Positions 25,249-35,059 are shown, counted from the stretch's first letter. The stretch is DNA of 64,000 nt from Paracoccaceae bacterium (GCA_002709405.1 PAQV01000007.1:1-64000); one strand, 5' to 3'. The notes: generated from the letters alone by a model not told the origin. Numbers and translations: made by a program.

Positions 25249-27177
25249 ATGAGAATCCGAACAAAGTTTCTTTCGGCCTTTGCCGTTTCTATTCTGGCCT
25301 GGATGGCGATTTTATCGTACGTGGGCATTCGTTTTCATATGGCTCATGCTTCTATGGGCCGATTGATTGACGCCACTACAGAAGCGGAATTGATTTCGCG
25401 AAAAATGGAAGCTGAATTGGGTGCGCTTTCGGTTGCTCAAGATCGTGTAGTTTTTCTTCAGGGTTTAGCCGGGGCGAAGGCCGAAACGGATGTCGCATTA
25501 GATCACCTCGAGCGGATCCAGGATTTTCATCGAAAATTCAAAAGTCTTATGACAGAAATTGGTGTCAAAGACCCGGATGGTATGGAAGAAGCTTTAACGT
25601 TGGTTGTCGAAACGACTAGGGAATTGCATAGCATCGTTTTGGATGGCATTGGGAGGCCTGTGGATCGTGACGAGGTCAGATCGGTGGCTCTAGCTTTTTT
25701 GGAGGGACCGATGACCTTTGTAATTTCCTCCTATCAAGAAATTTTCTCTCGTTTTCCCAGCAATGGTTTGACGTCGGTGGCTCAAGGTTGGGCTGGATTT
25801 GGATTGGTATTTTTTCAATTGAAAAAGGTAATGATTGCGGCCGCGAGTGTGATTTTGATTTTGGGCGGTTTTTTTGCTATTCGGGTTGCAACCTCTATTT
25901 CGGGTGACATCAAGCATGCTATTGAGATTGCTCGCGCGGCGGCGGCAGGAAATTTCCGAGTGGATTGTGATCCACGCGGTAAAGATGAGATTGCAGACCT
26001 CGTTGTGGTTATGGGGGAACTGAACGCTGGTCTTGCAGAACTTGCGGAAACTGCCAACCGTATCACCGCTGGTGACCTTACGGTTAAGCTACCTTTGCGA
26101 TCCCCAGAAGACCAACTCGGACATTCAATTAATTGTATGGCGGAAAATCTCAAAACAGTGTTGGCTAACGTGTCCGAAAATTCCAAGGCTCTTGCGATAA
26201 GCGCCAATGCCGTGAATGACACGTCAAAACAATTGAACGAAGGGTCATGTCAACAGGCAGCTGCTGCAGAAGAAGCTAGTGCAGCCATGGAACAAATGAC
26301 CTCTAATATTCGTCACTCCGCCGAGAACGCACAGGAAACAGAAAAAATTGCTGCGCAGGCTAGCTCCGAAGCGCGCGAAAGTGGACTTGCGGTTCGTGAG
26401 GCTGTCACCGCAATGAAGACAATTGCGGAGAAGACAACAATCGTTCAGGAAATCGCACGGCAAACGGATCTTTTGGCTCTAAACGCTGCAGTTGAAGCGG
26501 CTAGAGCCGGGAGCCATGGTAAAGGTTTTGCTGTGGTCGCATCGGAGGTACGAAAGTTAGCGGAACGCAGTCGAAATGCGGCGTTCGAGATAAGTCAGCT
26601 TTCGAACGATACACTCCGTGTTAGCGAAGTTGCTGGCCAAAAGCTTACTGGTCTGCTTCCTTCGATTCAACGTACGTCAGACCTTGTTCAAGAGATTTCA
26701 GCCGCGTCACGGGAACAAAGCATCGGTGCAGAACAGATCAATTCTGCCATCCAGGATTTGGACGCCACAATTCAAAAGAATGCGGCCTCTGCGACAAAGG
26801 TTGCAGATGTCAGTCGGGATGTAGCGGACCGGTCCTCTGAGTTGAGCAGTTTGATATCGCGCTATCGAATTGAATCAGGCGAAGTTTTGCTCCCTGTAAC
26901 TTTGTCGCAGAAAAAAGTAGAAGTCAAACGGAGCACTATGGCCGCTCAAAACACCAGGTTGCCAATTCCAAAGCCGGAAAGCAAGGTCGTTATTGAGGGT
27001 GGTGTGAATCAGAGGGGCAGAAAGTCTACCAAGATGGAGACTTCTGTAGATCCAGAGAAGAAAAAGTCGACTAAGATTGGACCTAACAGAGGGGCTAACG
27101 AGCAGGGATATGCTTTAGACCTTTTCAGCGACGAGATTCCGGATAGTGAGTTCGAGCCGATGCCAAAGGCATCATGA
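25249..27177 (+). CDS. Transmembrane methyl-accepting chemotaxis protein
   Basis: 642 residues: a helix at about 7-28, a helical periplasmic sensor domain (about 29-185), a second membrane helix (about 195-215), a HAMP domain with a second HAMP-like segment, and a signalling domain with tip [22 protein letters not shown]. The last 70 or so residues are charged and disordered, and no NWETF-type CheR-docking peptide is visible. I start it at ATG 25249 because CCGGAG precedes it and [16 protein letters not shown] gives a proper membrane anchor. An upstream in-frame start would overlap cheW. Ligand unknown. Confidence 0.94.
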   Translation: MRIRTKFLSAFAVSILAWMAILSYVGIRFHMAHASMGRLIDATTEAELISRKMEAELGALSVAQDRVVFLQGLAGAKAETDVALDHLERIQDFHRKFKSLMTEIGVKDPDGMEEALTLVVETTRELHSIVLDGIGRPVDRDEVRSVALAFLEGPMTFVISSYQEIFSRFPSNGLTSVAQGWAGFGLVFFQLKKVMIAAASVILILGGFFAIRVATSISGDIKHAIEIARAAAAGNFRVDCDPRGKDEIADLVVVMGELNAGLAELAETANRITAGDLTVKLPLRSPEDQLGHSINCMAENLKTVLANVSENSKALAISANAVNDTSKQLNEGSCQQAAAAEEASAAMEQMTSNIRHSAENAQETEKIAAQASSEARESGLAVREAVTAMKTIAEKTTIVQEIARQTDLLALNAAVEAARAGSHGKGFAVVASEVRKLAERSRNAAFEISQLSNDTLRVSEVAGQKLTGLLPSIQRTSDLVQEISAASREQSIGAEQINSAIQDLDATIQKNAASATKVADVSRDVADRSSELSSLISRYRIESGEVLLPVTLSQKKVEVKRSTMAAQNTRLPIPKPESKVVIEGGVNQRGRKSTKMETSVDPEKKKSTKIGPNRGANEQGYALDLFSDEIPDSEFEPMPKAS

Positions 27178-27199
27178 TTAGAGGTTGGAGTAGCTGAAA

Positions 27200-27736
27200 A
27201 TGAATGACGTGAATGAAACGTTTCTAGATCCCATGAGCTTTGAGGAATCGGTTAAAGATGAGAGTTCTGACGACATTCAGCCACCAACCGTTCTGACTTT
27301 CACATTGGGGGAACAAGTTCTTGCGGTGAACGTGCATCGCGTTCAGGAGATCCTGGATTTGGCTACAATAAGCCCATTGCCGAATGCACCACACGAAGTG
27401 CTCGGCATGATCGACTTGCGAGGTCAGGGTATCGCGATCGTAGATCTGGCTTCTCGGATCGGAGCGACGGCCGCTAGTAACCGTGACGCGCGCATAATCG
27501 TTTTCGAGCTTCCCAATGGGTCCTCTTCGACGTCGCTCGGTGTGGTCGCAGACAGGGTTTTGCGCGTCCGGGAGATGGTTGAAAAAGAGATCGAGCCTGT
27601 ACCAGAAACCCTGTGCAACTGGCGCTGCGATGTGGCCGAAGGCATACTCAGGACGGATGACGGCATCGCGATGATCCTGGACATTGATCGTATTTTGTGC
27701 AACTCGGCGCAGCCCGGGCCCTTTGATTTCGGCTGA
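27200..27736 (+). CDS. cheW: Chemotaxis coupling protein CheW (second copy)
   Basis: 178 residues, with a 30-residue acidic N-terminal extension before the CheW domain (TFTLGEQVLAVNVHRVQEILDL, LPNAPHEVLGMIDLRGQGIAIVDL). It follows the receptor gene by 22 bp and precedes cheR by 10 bp. Its presence beside a receptor suggests a dedicated receptor-CheW pair, which is inference. Confidence 0.95.
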   Translation: MNDVNETFLDPMSFEESVKDESSDDIQPPTVLTFTLGEQVLAVNVHRVQEILDLATISPLPNAPHEVLGMIDLRGQGIAIVDLASRIGATAASNRDARIIVFELPNGSSSTSLGVVADRVLRVREMVEKEIEPVPETLCNWRCDVAEGILRTDDGIAMILDIDRILCNSAQPGPFDFG

Positions 27737-27746
27737 CCACGGTCGG

Positions 27747-28610
27747 ATGAGTTCTCATACCGGCACACCACCCGCACAGTCCGAATTGACGCCGGATCTA
27801 GCGCGATCCATCGTCTCGCGAGCCGAACAGATTTCAGGCATTCGGATAGATCCTGGTAAACTTGAGTTCGTGAGGTTGCGTGTTGGACGGCGGCTCGCTG
27901 CTTTGGGTGTTAACAGTTTTGAAGGCTACCTTCAGGTCTTGTCTCGTGACAGCGGCGGAGAAGAAGTTCGGCATCTGGTCGAGGCACTGACCACCCACAC
28001 CACCAGTTTTTTTCGCGAGCAACGGCATTATGAATGGCTGGCGGAGAGCGGCATTGATCAGTTGCTTGCGGGGCGAGACCGCGGTCCGTTTGTCGTTTGG
28101 AGCGCGGCGACGTCGATCGGTGCCGAATTGTGGTCGGCGGGCATGGTCTTTGCCGAGCGAACTGCGCAAGGGCGCGCACCAATGGATTGGCAATTGTACG
28201 GGACTGACATTTCTGAACGGATCCTGCAGCGCGCCGCCACAGCCACCTATTCCGAAGAGGAAATCAGCGGCATTTCATCCGCTCGGGCAGAACGCTTTCT
28301 TTTGCGGTCCCGAAAACTTCGCGATCGAAACGGTAGTCCGATTTATCGAATTTCTCCGGAACTAAGGGCACGGGCAAGGTTTCAAAAGGTGAATCTACAG
28401 GACCTGAAAGGTCTCGCGCCATTCCAGGCCGACATCGCCTTCCTGCGCAATGTGCTGATTTATTTCGATGCCGAAGGCCGCGATAGGGTGGTGTCCAATG
28501 TTGCCAGCCGTTTGAGACCCGGCGGGGTCCTCTTCACGGGCCATGCCGAGGCGCTCGGCCCGCACCCGGCCCTCGAAACTGTCCGCCCGACCATTTACCG
28601 AAAGCTCTAA
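27747..28610 (+). CDS. cheR: Chemotaxis protein methyltransferase CheR
   Basis: 287 residues. The N-terminal helical domain (LTPDLARSIVSRAEQISGIRI) is followed by the SAM-dependent methyltransferase domain with VWSAATSIGAELWSAGM, LYGTDISERILQRA and FQADIAFLRNVLIYFD. It methylates glutamates on chemoreceptors for adaptation. The glycine-rich SAM loop reads SAATSIGAE rather than the more usual SAGCSTGEE, a mild divergence. Start ATG 27747 gives the usual CheR length. The gene ends 3 bp before cheB. Confidence 0.94.
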   Translation: MSSHTGTPPAQSELTPDLARSIVSRAEQISGIRIDPGKLEFVRLRVGRRLAALGVNSFEGYLQVLSRDSGGEEVRHLVEALTTHTTSFFREQRHYEWLAESGIDQLLAGRDRGPFVVWSAATSIGAELWSAGMVFAERTAQGRAPMDWQLYGTDISERILQRAATATYSEEEISGISSARAERFLLRSRKLRDRNGSPIYRISPELRARARFQKVNLQDLKGLAPFQADIAFLRNVLIYFDAEGRDRVVSNVASRLRPGGVLFTGHAEALGPHPALETVRPTIYRKL

Positions 28611-28613
28611 AAC

Positions 28614-29699
28614 ATGCTGGCTGATCGTCTTCCAACCAAGCCTTACAAGGTCCTCATCGTCGATGACAGTGCGGTGGTGCGCCAGACCATGCAGGCGATC
28701 CTGTCTCAGGACCCGGACCTCGAGGTCATTGGTGCGGCGGCAGATCCCGTAGCGGCGGCTGCCCGGATCAAACGGCAATTGCCGGATGTGATCACGCTGG
28801 ATGTCGAAATGCCGCGCATGGATGGGATAACCTTTCTGCGCAAGATCATGGCCCAAAAGCCGATACCGGTGGTCATGTGCTCGTCGCTGGTCAGTGAACG
28901 ATCAGAGACTTTGATGCAAGCGCTTGAAGCCGGTGCTGTTGATGTGGTCTGCAAGCCGGAACTGGGTATCCGTGAGTTTTTCGAGGAAAGTTGCGACCGA
29001 ATTCGCGCCGCGGTGAAGGCAGCGGCTGTGGCGCGTGTGCCGGCGCGCAAGCCGTTGATCGTCGAAAAGAAGCTGACGGCCGATGCCATGCTGGCGCCAC
29101 CTCGGGCGAATGCCGCGATGGCACGGACAACGGAAAAAATTCTGGCCATTGGAGCTTCTACCGGAGGAACCGAGGCGCTGCGCGCGGTACTCGAGGCCAT
29201 GCCGGTCGACAGTCCGCCCATCGTTGTCGTCCAGCACATGCCGGGCACATTCACCGGGCCTTTCGCCAAACGGCTGGACGGTTTGTCTCAAATTTCCGTC
29301 AAGGAGGCGGAAAACGGGGACCGGATGCTGCGGGGGCACGCATTGATAGCGCCGGGCGATAAGCACACCCTTTTGACCCGATCCGGGGCGCAATACGGGG
29401 TCGAGGTGCGGGATGGCCCATTAGTGTCCCGCCACAAACCATCGGTCGATGTCCTGTTTCGCTCGGTCGCCAGGGTGGCGGGGCGGAACTCGGTGGGGGT
29501 TATCATGACCGGCATGGGGGATGACGGGGCCAAGGGCCTGCGCGAAATGCGCGATGCAGGCGCCCGGACTTTGGGCCAGAACGAAGCCACTTGCGTTGTC
29601 TATGGCATGCCGAAGGAAGCGATGAAGGCCGGCGGCGTGGAAAAGGAACTGCCGCTCGATCAGATCGCGGCAGCAGCTGTCAGACTTGCCAATGCGTAG
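28614..29699 (+). CDS. cheB: Chemotaxis protein-glutamate methylesterase CheB
   Basis: 361 residues: an N-terminal receiver domain ([13 protein letters not shown], phosphoacceptor in [11 protein letters not shown]) and a C-terminal methylesterase with the catalytic serine in [10 protein letters not shown], the His in [10 protein letters not shown], and the Asp in [12 protein letters not shown]. It removes receptor methyl groups when phosphorylated by CheA, opposing CheR. Codon use is visibly GC-richer than in cheA and the receptor. It is the last gene of the operon and is followed directly by a hairpin. No cheD is present. Confidence 0.96.
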   Translation: MLADRLPTKPYKVLIVDDSAVVRQTMQAILSQDPDLEVIGAAADPVAAAARIKRQLPDVITLDVEMPRMDGITFLRKIMAQKPIPVVMCSSLVSERSETLMQALEAGAVDVVCKPELGIREFFEESCDRIRAAVKAAAVARVPARKPLIVEKKLTADAMLAPPRANAAMARTTEKILAIGASTGGTEALRAVLEAMPVDSPPIVVVQHMPGTFTGPFAKRLDGLSQISVKEAENGDRMLRGHALIAPGDKHTLLTRSGAQYGVEVRDGPLVSRHKPSVDVLFRSVARVAGRNSVGVIMTGMGDDGAKGLREMRDAGARTLGQNEATCVVYGMPKEAMKAGGVEKELPLDQIAAAAVRLANA

Positions 29700-29720
29700 G
29701 ATGGGTGCTTTGCACCCATC
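29700..29720 (+). terminator. Hairpin terminator after cheB
   Basis: GATGGGTGC and GCACCCATC form a perfect 9-bp stem with a 3-base TTT loop, starting at the base after the cheB stop codon and followed by TTTGAC. It probably closes the che operon, possibly from both sides, since the next gene ends here on the other strand. Confidence 0.75.
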
Positions 29721-29781
29721 TTTGACAAAAACGAGAAGGATGACCCACGACAATGGGATGAGGGTGAAAGTGCGCCGCACG

Positions 29782-31095
29782 TCACCCTTCTCGCAAGACC
29801 GGCACGGGGCCGGCCATCTCGGTAGTTCGTATGTCTTGCGCCTCGGCCTGCAGTTCGGCGGCATGGATGCCCAGCACCATCTGGCCGGGCCACAGCATGT
29901 AGGCCTCGATTTCGATGTTCTCGCCGAAGGACAGCAGAACCAAGGTCATCATCACCGACAATGGCAGTCGTCCCCGGGGGCCGCGCGCGGCATCGAACAG
30001 CGCCAGGGCCGTCTGCCAGACCATGGGCACCAACAAGGCAAGCAGGCCGACCAATCCCTTGACGAACAACAGTCCCCACCAGGTGTGATGCGATCCGATC
30101 GACATGTATTCGACGATGTGGGCACCCGGCTTCACGGTGCCATGTCCGAACCAGAAGGCCTCGTTTTGCCAGCGTTCTCCGGCAATGCGCTGCAAAGTCT
30201 CGCGCACGCGGGTCGAATCCGCCCGCGCGCCCTTGAAAGCGGTGACTGCATCACCAAGCGCAGAGACGACGGCCGTCCCGATAATGGCCAGCGACGCCGT
30301 CAGTCCTGCCAGGGCCATCCAGGCCCAGACCCGCAGCACCAGTGGCATCATCCGAGGGCCCAGGGTGCAGGCCACAAGACCGACCATGCCCATCCGCGAT
30401 TTCGACAGCACGATCATAACGACACCGGCCGAGACACCGATCCAGCGCCAGCGGCGGTCGGTCTCTTCCAGGGCAAAACACACCTGTAGCACTCCCAGCA
30501 AGGCGGCGAATGGCGACCACGGGGCGTAGAATTGCCAGCGCGGCGTCCAGCTGGCCGGGTCCCAGGTGAAGAAGAACACCGAAAAATATTCGGGTCCCGG
30601 CCCGCCAATGGCCTTCAGGGGCGAGGTGAAGATGCGCTCGGGCAGCCCGACATAGGGCGCCGCGACCAACAGGGGGGTCAAGGCCAGGGTCCACAGGCCG
30701 ATCATGCATTGCCCGCGCACCAGGACCGACCGCCGGATCGGCAAGATCGCTCCGATCAGGGGAAACAGCGCCAGCAGCGCCCAGCCCTTGGCCCAGCCGA
30801 TCGTGGACTTGATGGTCTTTGTCAGGCCCAGCCCCCAATCCAGATGACCGGCCCAAAGTGCGACCAACATCACCGACATGCCAAGGATCCAGGCCCAGAC
30901 CACCGGGGGGATCGGCCCGCGTGCGCGCAGGTCTTCCCGGATCGCGGGACCGAGGTACAGCGACAGGATGGCCAGGCCGCCAAGGACCCAGGCCAGGACC
31001 GGCCCGACCACGTAAAGCGCGCCCAAGCCATAAAGCGGCCAGGTCCAGCGCAAGGTGGCCAGCACCAGCGCCTCGGCAGGGGACTGCGGGGTCAT
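29782..31095 (-). CDS. O-antigen polymerase/ligase-family membrane protein (Wzy-like)
   Basis: 437 residues with about ten to twelve predicted membrane helices and a larger periplasmic loop around 300-350 (GERWQNEAFWFGHGTVKPGAHIVEYMSIGSHHTW, in segments). The GSHHTWWGLLFVKGLVG element is typical of the Wzy/WaaL superfamily, where the His and nearby Arg act in glycan transfer. In this cluster it would join lipid-linked repeat units on the periplasmic face. It overlaps the stop of the wzz-like gene by 4 bp. Polymerase rather than ligase is inferred from neighbouring wzx, wzz and wza-like genes. Confidence 0.82.
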   Translation of the reverse strand: MTPQSPAEALVLATLRWTWPLYGLGALYVVGPVLAWVLGGLAILSLYLGPAIREDLRARGPIPPVVWAWILGMSVMLVALWAGHLDWGLGLTKTIKSTIGWAKGWALLALFPLIGAILPIRRSVLVRGQCMIGLWTLALTPLLVAAPYVGLPERIFTSPLKAIGGPGPEYFSVFFFTWDPASWTPRWQFYAPWSPFAALLGVLQVCFALEETDRRWRWIGVSAGVVMIVLSKSRMGMVGLVACTLGPRMMPLVLRVWAWMALAGLTASLAIIGTAVVSALGDAVTAFKGARADSTRVRETLQRIAGERWQNEAFWFGHGTVKPGAHIVEYMSIGSHHTWWGLLFVKGLVGLLALLVPMVWQTALALFDAARGPRGRLPLSVMMTLVLLSFGENIEIEAYMLWPGQMVLGIHAAELQAEAQDIRTTEMAGPVPVLREG

Positions 31096-32576
31096 TCCGC
31101 GGGCACCGCGGGCGCGCCCATGGACCCGGAAAGGGGGGCGATGTGGGGTCCCGAACGCGGGGCGGTCAGCAGCCAGTCGATCATCGGCCGGCGCATCCAG
31201 CCCAGGAACAGCCCGAAAAACAGCATGATCATCGCCGCGCCGCCGGCCGCAATGGCCAGTTTCTTGCGGGGCGACGACGGATCTTCGGGCAGCGACGGAT
31301 CTTCAAGCACCTGCACCAGCGGATAAGACGCGAACAGGTCGCTCTTGGAGCTTTGCGTCCGGGCCATGGCAGAGGCAAAGACGGCCTCGGCCACGGCAAA
31401 GTCGCGTTGCAGGTCTTCCAGCCGGGCCGCCGGGGAAATCAGGCCATCGCGATGGGCCCGGGCCTCGGCCAGGCGCGTGACCAGGGCAGCGTGTTCGGCG
31501 AACAGCCCGGCCCGGGCGGTGTCCAGTTCGACCAGTTCGCTCAGCAGGGCCGCGCGGTCGCCGACGTGGCTCAGGTCCAGCCGGTCCAGGGCGTCGTCGC
31601 CCAGCCCGGTCAGCAGGCGGGCCCGGGCGCGGGTGTCGGCAAAGGCGCTGGCATGGCCGGCGTCGGCTGCCTGCACCTTGGGGTGGCGCGGCCCGTACAA
31701 CCCGCGCGCTTGGGCCAGGTCGGCGGCCCGGGCGGACATCTCGTCGGCAAGGGCGGCAAATTCGGTATCAGCATGCAGGCGCAGGGCGGCAGCCGCAAGG
31801 GCCGGAGAGGTGCCAAGCGCCCGTTCCAGCGCGGCGACGGCCTCTGTCCGTTCGGCCAGGTCGGCCGCGGCATCGGCGACACGCCGACCCAGAGCATCGG
31901 TTTCGGCAACCAGCGACTCGTATTGGTCAGGCGAAATCAGACCGGTTTCTTCCTGCAACCGGGTGATTTCGGCCCGGGTTTCCACGACTGACCGGCGGTA
32001 TTCGTCGATGGCCGCCCCGGCGCCCAGTTCGCGCGTGTTGATTTCGTCCGACCGCAAAGCCTCGATTTCGCCGAAGAACGCGGCGCGCAGGGCGTCAAGC
32101 CGGTCGCGCGCCTCTTCCGGCGATGGCCCGGTCAACGAGACATGGATCAGCCCGGTCTGGTCGACCAGTTCGACCCGGGGTTTGCCGAAATCGCGCGGCT
32201 CCATGGCCACGGCATCGGCCGCGGCGTCCAGGATGCGCTCGGCGGCCAGCAGGCGCTTGTAGGTTTCGGTCGGGCTGACCGCGTTCGAGGCAAAAGCGGA
32301 ATTGGCGTAAGACGACGCCTGGCCAATGCTGTCGAGGTTGACCGAAGCCGACGCGCCCGAGCCGGGCAGGATCAGCGACATGTCGGACCGGAAGCTTTGC
32401 GGCGCCTGCGACAGGTAGCCCAGGATGGGCGCCCATATGGCCACGGCCCCGACGCCGGCCAGTAGCAGGTAGCGGGGCAGGCGGCTGCGGTCGGCGACCG
32501 GCCCCCCCTTCAGCAGGCGGGCAAGGGTCCAGCCGGACGGCGCGGGCATACTGGTAACAGGGGTAACTGGGGACAT
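31092..32576 (-). CDS. Polysaccharide co-polymerase / chain-length determinant (Wzz-like, no kinase domain)
   Basis: 494 residues: a membrane helix near 38-60, a long Ala/Glu-rich periplasmic coiled-coil region, and a second helix near 450-470, followed by only about 30 cytoplasmic residues. FRSDMSLILPG and the ARLEDLQRDFAVAEAVFASAMAR block with KSDLFASYPLVQVLEDPSLPE match PCP/GumC-type proteins. There is no Walker-type tyrosine kinase domain. It sets polymer length and couples synthesis to export. ATG 32576 is preferred over an in-frame GTG at 32594 because AAGGAG lies 8 bases upstream of the ATG. Confidence 0.87.
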   Translation of the reverse strand: MSPVTPVTSMPAPSGWTLARLLKGGPVADRSRLPRYLLLAGVGAVAIWAPILGYLSQAPQSFRSDMSLILPGSGASASVNLDSIGQASSYANSAFASNAVSPTETYKRLLAAERILDAAADAVAMEPRDFGKPRVELVDQTGLIHVSLTGPSPEEARDRLDALRAAFFGEIEALRSDEINTRELGAGAAIDEYRRSVVETRAEITRLQEETGLISPDQYESLVAETDALGRRVADAAADLAERTEAVAALERALGTSPALAAAALRLHADTEFAALADEMSARAADLAQARGLYGPRHPKVQAADAGHASAFADTRARARLLTGLGDDALDRLDLSHVGDRAALLSELVELDTARAGLFAEHAALVTRLAEARAHRDGLISPAARLEDLQRDFAVAEAVFASAMARTQSSKSDLFASYPLVQVLEDPSLPEDPSSPRKKLAIAAGGAAMIMLFFGLFLGWMRRPMIDWLLTAPRSGPHIAPLSGSMGAPAVPAE

Positions 32577-32651
32577 CGCCGGGGCTCCTTTCACGGTCGA
32601 AGCTACCCCGAGTGCCGCGATCGGGCACCATGCGCGCCGGTATGCCGGCCA

Positions 32652-32695
32652 CCCCCTAACCGGGGGATCCCCTGTCCAAAGGGATATATCCGAAA
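32652..32695. promoter_or_regulatory. GGATAGG-like palindromic element upstream of the wzz-wzy operon
   Basis: The 123-bp gap between the response-regulator stop and the wzz start contains CCCCCTAACCGGGGG, then GGGGATCCCC, then CTGTCCAAAGGGATATATCCG. CTGTCCAAA also occurs at 46301-46309, next to the CCTATCCG copy there. It is positioned to control wzz-wzy transcription, and the first palindrome could also end the regulator transcript. Confidence 0.45.
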
Positions 32696-32699
32696 GAGA

Positions 32700-33338
32700 T
32701 CAGAAGAGCCCGGCTTCCTTGGCGATCATCGCCGCCTGGGTGCGGTTGTTGGCGTTGATCTTGCGATAAAGCTTCTTGACGTGCAGTTTGACCGTCGGCT
32801 CGCGGATATCAAGCTCGCGGGCGATTTCCTTGTTGGACTTGCCCTGGGTCAGGCATTCCAGAACCTGCAGCTCGCGGCGCGACAGGCGTTCGGCCAGCGG
32901 GTGGTCTGGGGTGTCGTCTTCCTCCGCCCGCATGAATTCCAGGGGCGCGTATTGCTCTCCCATGGCCATGAAGCGCACCGCGTTGACCACCGATTTCGCC
33001 GACAGCGTCTTGGGCAGAAAGCCCGAGGCCCCGGCAGCCAGCGCCGCGTCGGCGATCTCGCGGTTGGCGGTGCCCGATATCAGCGCGACGCCCCGGGCAT
33101 TGTCCTGGGCCAGCATGCGCTTCAGCCCGTCCAGCCCGTCCATGCCCGGCATGGTGTAGTCCAGCAGCACCAGGTCGAAGGCGGGCCCATCCTTTACGAG
33201 GGTTTCCGCCTCGGCATAGGTCGAAACGGTGACGGTGTCGAAATTGCCCTCTCCGTCCAGGAAGACCTGCAACGTGTCGCGCAGAAGGTGATGGTCATCC
33301 GCGATCAGGATGCGCATGGCACCGATTTGTCCTGTCAT
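32700..33338 (-). CDS. LuxR/NarL-family response regulator
   Basis: 212 residues: a receiver domain (RILIADDHHLL, phosphoacceptor in LVLLDYTMPGMDG, Lys in FLPKTLS) and a C-terminal LuxR-type helix-turn-helix (LSRRELQVLECLTQGKSNKEIARELDIREPTVKLHVKKLY). The likely cognate kinase is the hybrid kinase encoded at 35677, but its phosphate could come from any kinase. It sits inside the exopolysaccharide cluster, upstream of wzz-wzy and divergent from the glycosyltransferase gene, so cluster control is the obvious inference. ATG 33338 follows GGGAGC. An internal ATG seven codons later is possible. Confidence 0.93.
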   Translation of the reverse strand: MTGQIGAMRILIADDHHLLRDTLQVFLDGEGNFDTVTVSTYAEAETLVKDGPAFDLVLLDYTMPGMDGLDGLKRMLAQDNARGVALISGTANREIADAALAAGASGFLPKTLSAKSVVNAVRFMAMGEQYAPLEFMRAEEDDTPDHPLAERLSRRELQVLECLTQGKSNKEIARELDIREPTVKLHVKKLYRKINANNRTQAAMIAKEAGLF

Positions 33339-33661
33339 CTCGTGCTCCCTCGTTTACCCCTTAAAATCCCCCGGCCTGCCAAGAACACGGCAGTCGGGGC
33401 ATTCTGACATCCCCAAGGGTCATACGCGATAACGAACGACACAGTCAGGAGAAAAATCGGTCATGGGAGCAATCCCATCGGGTAGGAGCACATAACCGGG
33501 CGGATGGGGCGGGGGATAGCCGGCAAGGTGCGCGCCGGTGTCCGGTTGGTTAATGCCCCCTGCTGGTGGGGCGGTGGGCTATGCCTTGGCGCATCTGCCG
33601 CGCGGTCCGGGGGCAGGGCAGGGAAGGGGGGACATTCACCTCTTGCCGAAGGACCTGCCCG
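33339..33661. promoter_or_regulatory. Divergent promoter region of response regulator and glycosyltransferase fusion gene
   Basis: About 320 bp without a supported gene. It contains ACATCCCCAAGGGTCATA (33408-33425) and AATCCCATCGGGTAGG (33471-33486), both loosely like the CCTATCC/GGATAGG elements elsewhere in the cluster. GC-rich stretches from 33500 to 33650 have open frames but no ribosome site until AAGGA ahead of 33662. Confidence 0.4.
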
Positions 33662-35026
33662 ATGCGCCAGCCGCTTTCCCCCTCCGCGACCGATCTTCTG
33701 CCCCGCCGTTCGTTGATGGGCGTGTCGCTTGTTGATGCCTCTGCCCCTGCGGTGATCGCGGCTCTGCTGAGCCCGGGCAAGCGTAGCCGGGTGGCCTTTC
33801 TGAATGCCCATTGCAGCAACGTGGCCGCGCAGGATGCGGTTTATGCCGATGCCCTGGCCACGGCGGACATGGTGCTGCCGGACGGCATCGGGGTCGAACT
33901 TGGCCTGCGGATGCGCGGCCAGCACCTGACAGAGAACCTGAACGGCACGGATTTCACGCCCGCGCTGCTGGCCGAGGCGGCCAGCCGGGGGATGAGCGTT
34001 TACCTTCTGGGCGGACAGCCGGGTGTGGCCGAGGGCGCGGCCCGGACGTTGTGCGCACGCATTCCGGGTCTGCGGGTGGCCGGCACACGAGACGGCTTTG
34101 CCGGTATGGCCGACACGGATGCGACGATTGCCGACATCAACGCCTCTGGGGCCGATATCCTTCTGGTGGCACTTGGCGTGCCCGCGCAGGACCTGTGGCT
34201 GGCCCGCCACGTCGACAGGCTGGCGCCGCGCCTGACGCTCGGGGTCGGTGCGCTTCTGGATTTCCTGGCCGGCCGGGTGACCCGCGCCCCGGGCCTTGTG
34301 CGCAAGGCGCGCTGCGAATGGCTGTGGCGCCTGGCGATGGAGCCGCGCCGCATGGCCCGCCGCTACATCATGGGCAACCCGCTGTTCCTGGCGCGGGCGG
34401 CCGGGTCCGCCGTGGCGGCTGTCGAGCCGGTTGCCGTGCTGGGCCGTGCGCTTGACATCGCGGTGTCGGGCGCGGCCCTGGTCATGCTGGCGCCGCTGCT
34501 GGCCCTGACGGCCCTGGCGGTGCGGCTGGACAGCCCCGGCCCAGTGCTCTTCCGCCAGATCCGGGTGGGGCGTGACGGGCAGCCTTTCACCATGGTCAAG
34601 TTCCGCTCGATGCGCACGGATGCCGAAGCCCTGCGCGCCGATGTCGAAGCCGGGTCCGACCGGGACGGCCTTTGCTTCAAGGCCCGCCGGGATCCGCGCA
34701 TCACCCGGGTCGGCCGGGTCCTGCGGCGTTTTTCGATCGACGAGCTGCCCCAGATCCTGAACGTGCTGCGCGGCGACATGTCCCTGGTCGGCCCCCGTCC
34801 GGCCCTGCCTGCCGAGGTCGCGGCCTATCCCGACCGGGCCCTGGCCCGTCTGGCCGTCAAGCCCGGGCTTACCGGGATCTGGCAGGTCTCTGGCCGGGCC
34901 GACATCGGCTTCGAGAAGATGATCGACATGGATCTGGCCTATATCCGCTCGCGCTCGCTTGGGCTGGACCTGCTGCTGCTGGCGCTGACCGCCCGGGCTG
35001 TCGTGGCCGGCCGGGGCGCGTATTGA
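33662..35026 (+). CDS. Fusion of WecG/TagA-type glycosyltransferase and WcaJ-type sugar-phosphate transferase
   Basis: 454 residues. The N-terminal part (about 20-220) is a GT26 WecG/TagA/CpsF domain, with NAHCSNVAAQDAV, LPDGIGVELGLRM, NLNGTDFTPALL and LLVALGVPAQDLW. The C-terminal part (about 255-454) is a polyisoprenyl-phosphate sugar transferase with one reentrant or membrane segment (ALDIAVSGAALVMLAPLL), then MVKFRSM, RVGRVLRRFSIDELPQ and MSLVGPRPALP. The second half would load the first sugar-1-phosphate onto undecaprenyl phosphate, and the first half would add the next sugar. Usually these are separate proteins; here one chain does both. ATG 33662 has AAGGA upstream; a longer N terminus is possible. 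Confidence 0.88.
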   Translation: MRQPLSPSATDLLPRRSLMGVSLVDASAPAVIAALLSPGKRSRVAFLNAHCSNVAAQDAVYADALATADMVLPDGIGVELGLRMRGQHLTENLNGTDFTPALLAEAASRGMSVYLLGGQPGVAEGAARTLCARIPGLRVAGTRDGFAGMADTDATIADINASGADILLVALGVPAQDLWLARHVDRLAPRLTLGVGALLDFLAGRVTRAPGLVRKARCEWLWRLAMEPRRMARRYIMGNPLFLARAAGSAVAAVEPVAVLGRALDIAVSGAALVMLAPLLALTALAVRLDSPGPVLFRQIRVGRDGQPFTMVKFRSMRTDAEALRADVEAGSDRDGLCFKARRDPRITRVGRVLRRFSIDELPQILNVLRGDMSLVGPRPALPAEVAAYPDRALARLAVKPGLTGIWQVSGRADIGFEKMIDMDLAYIRSRSLGLDLLLLALTARAVVAGRGAY

Positions 35027-35059
35027 GCCCGCTTCGACAAGACGCGGAAACTCGCCGGA

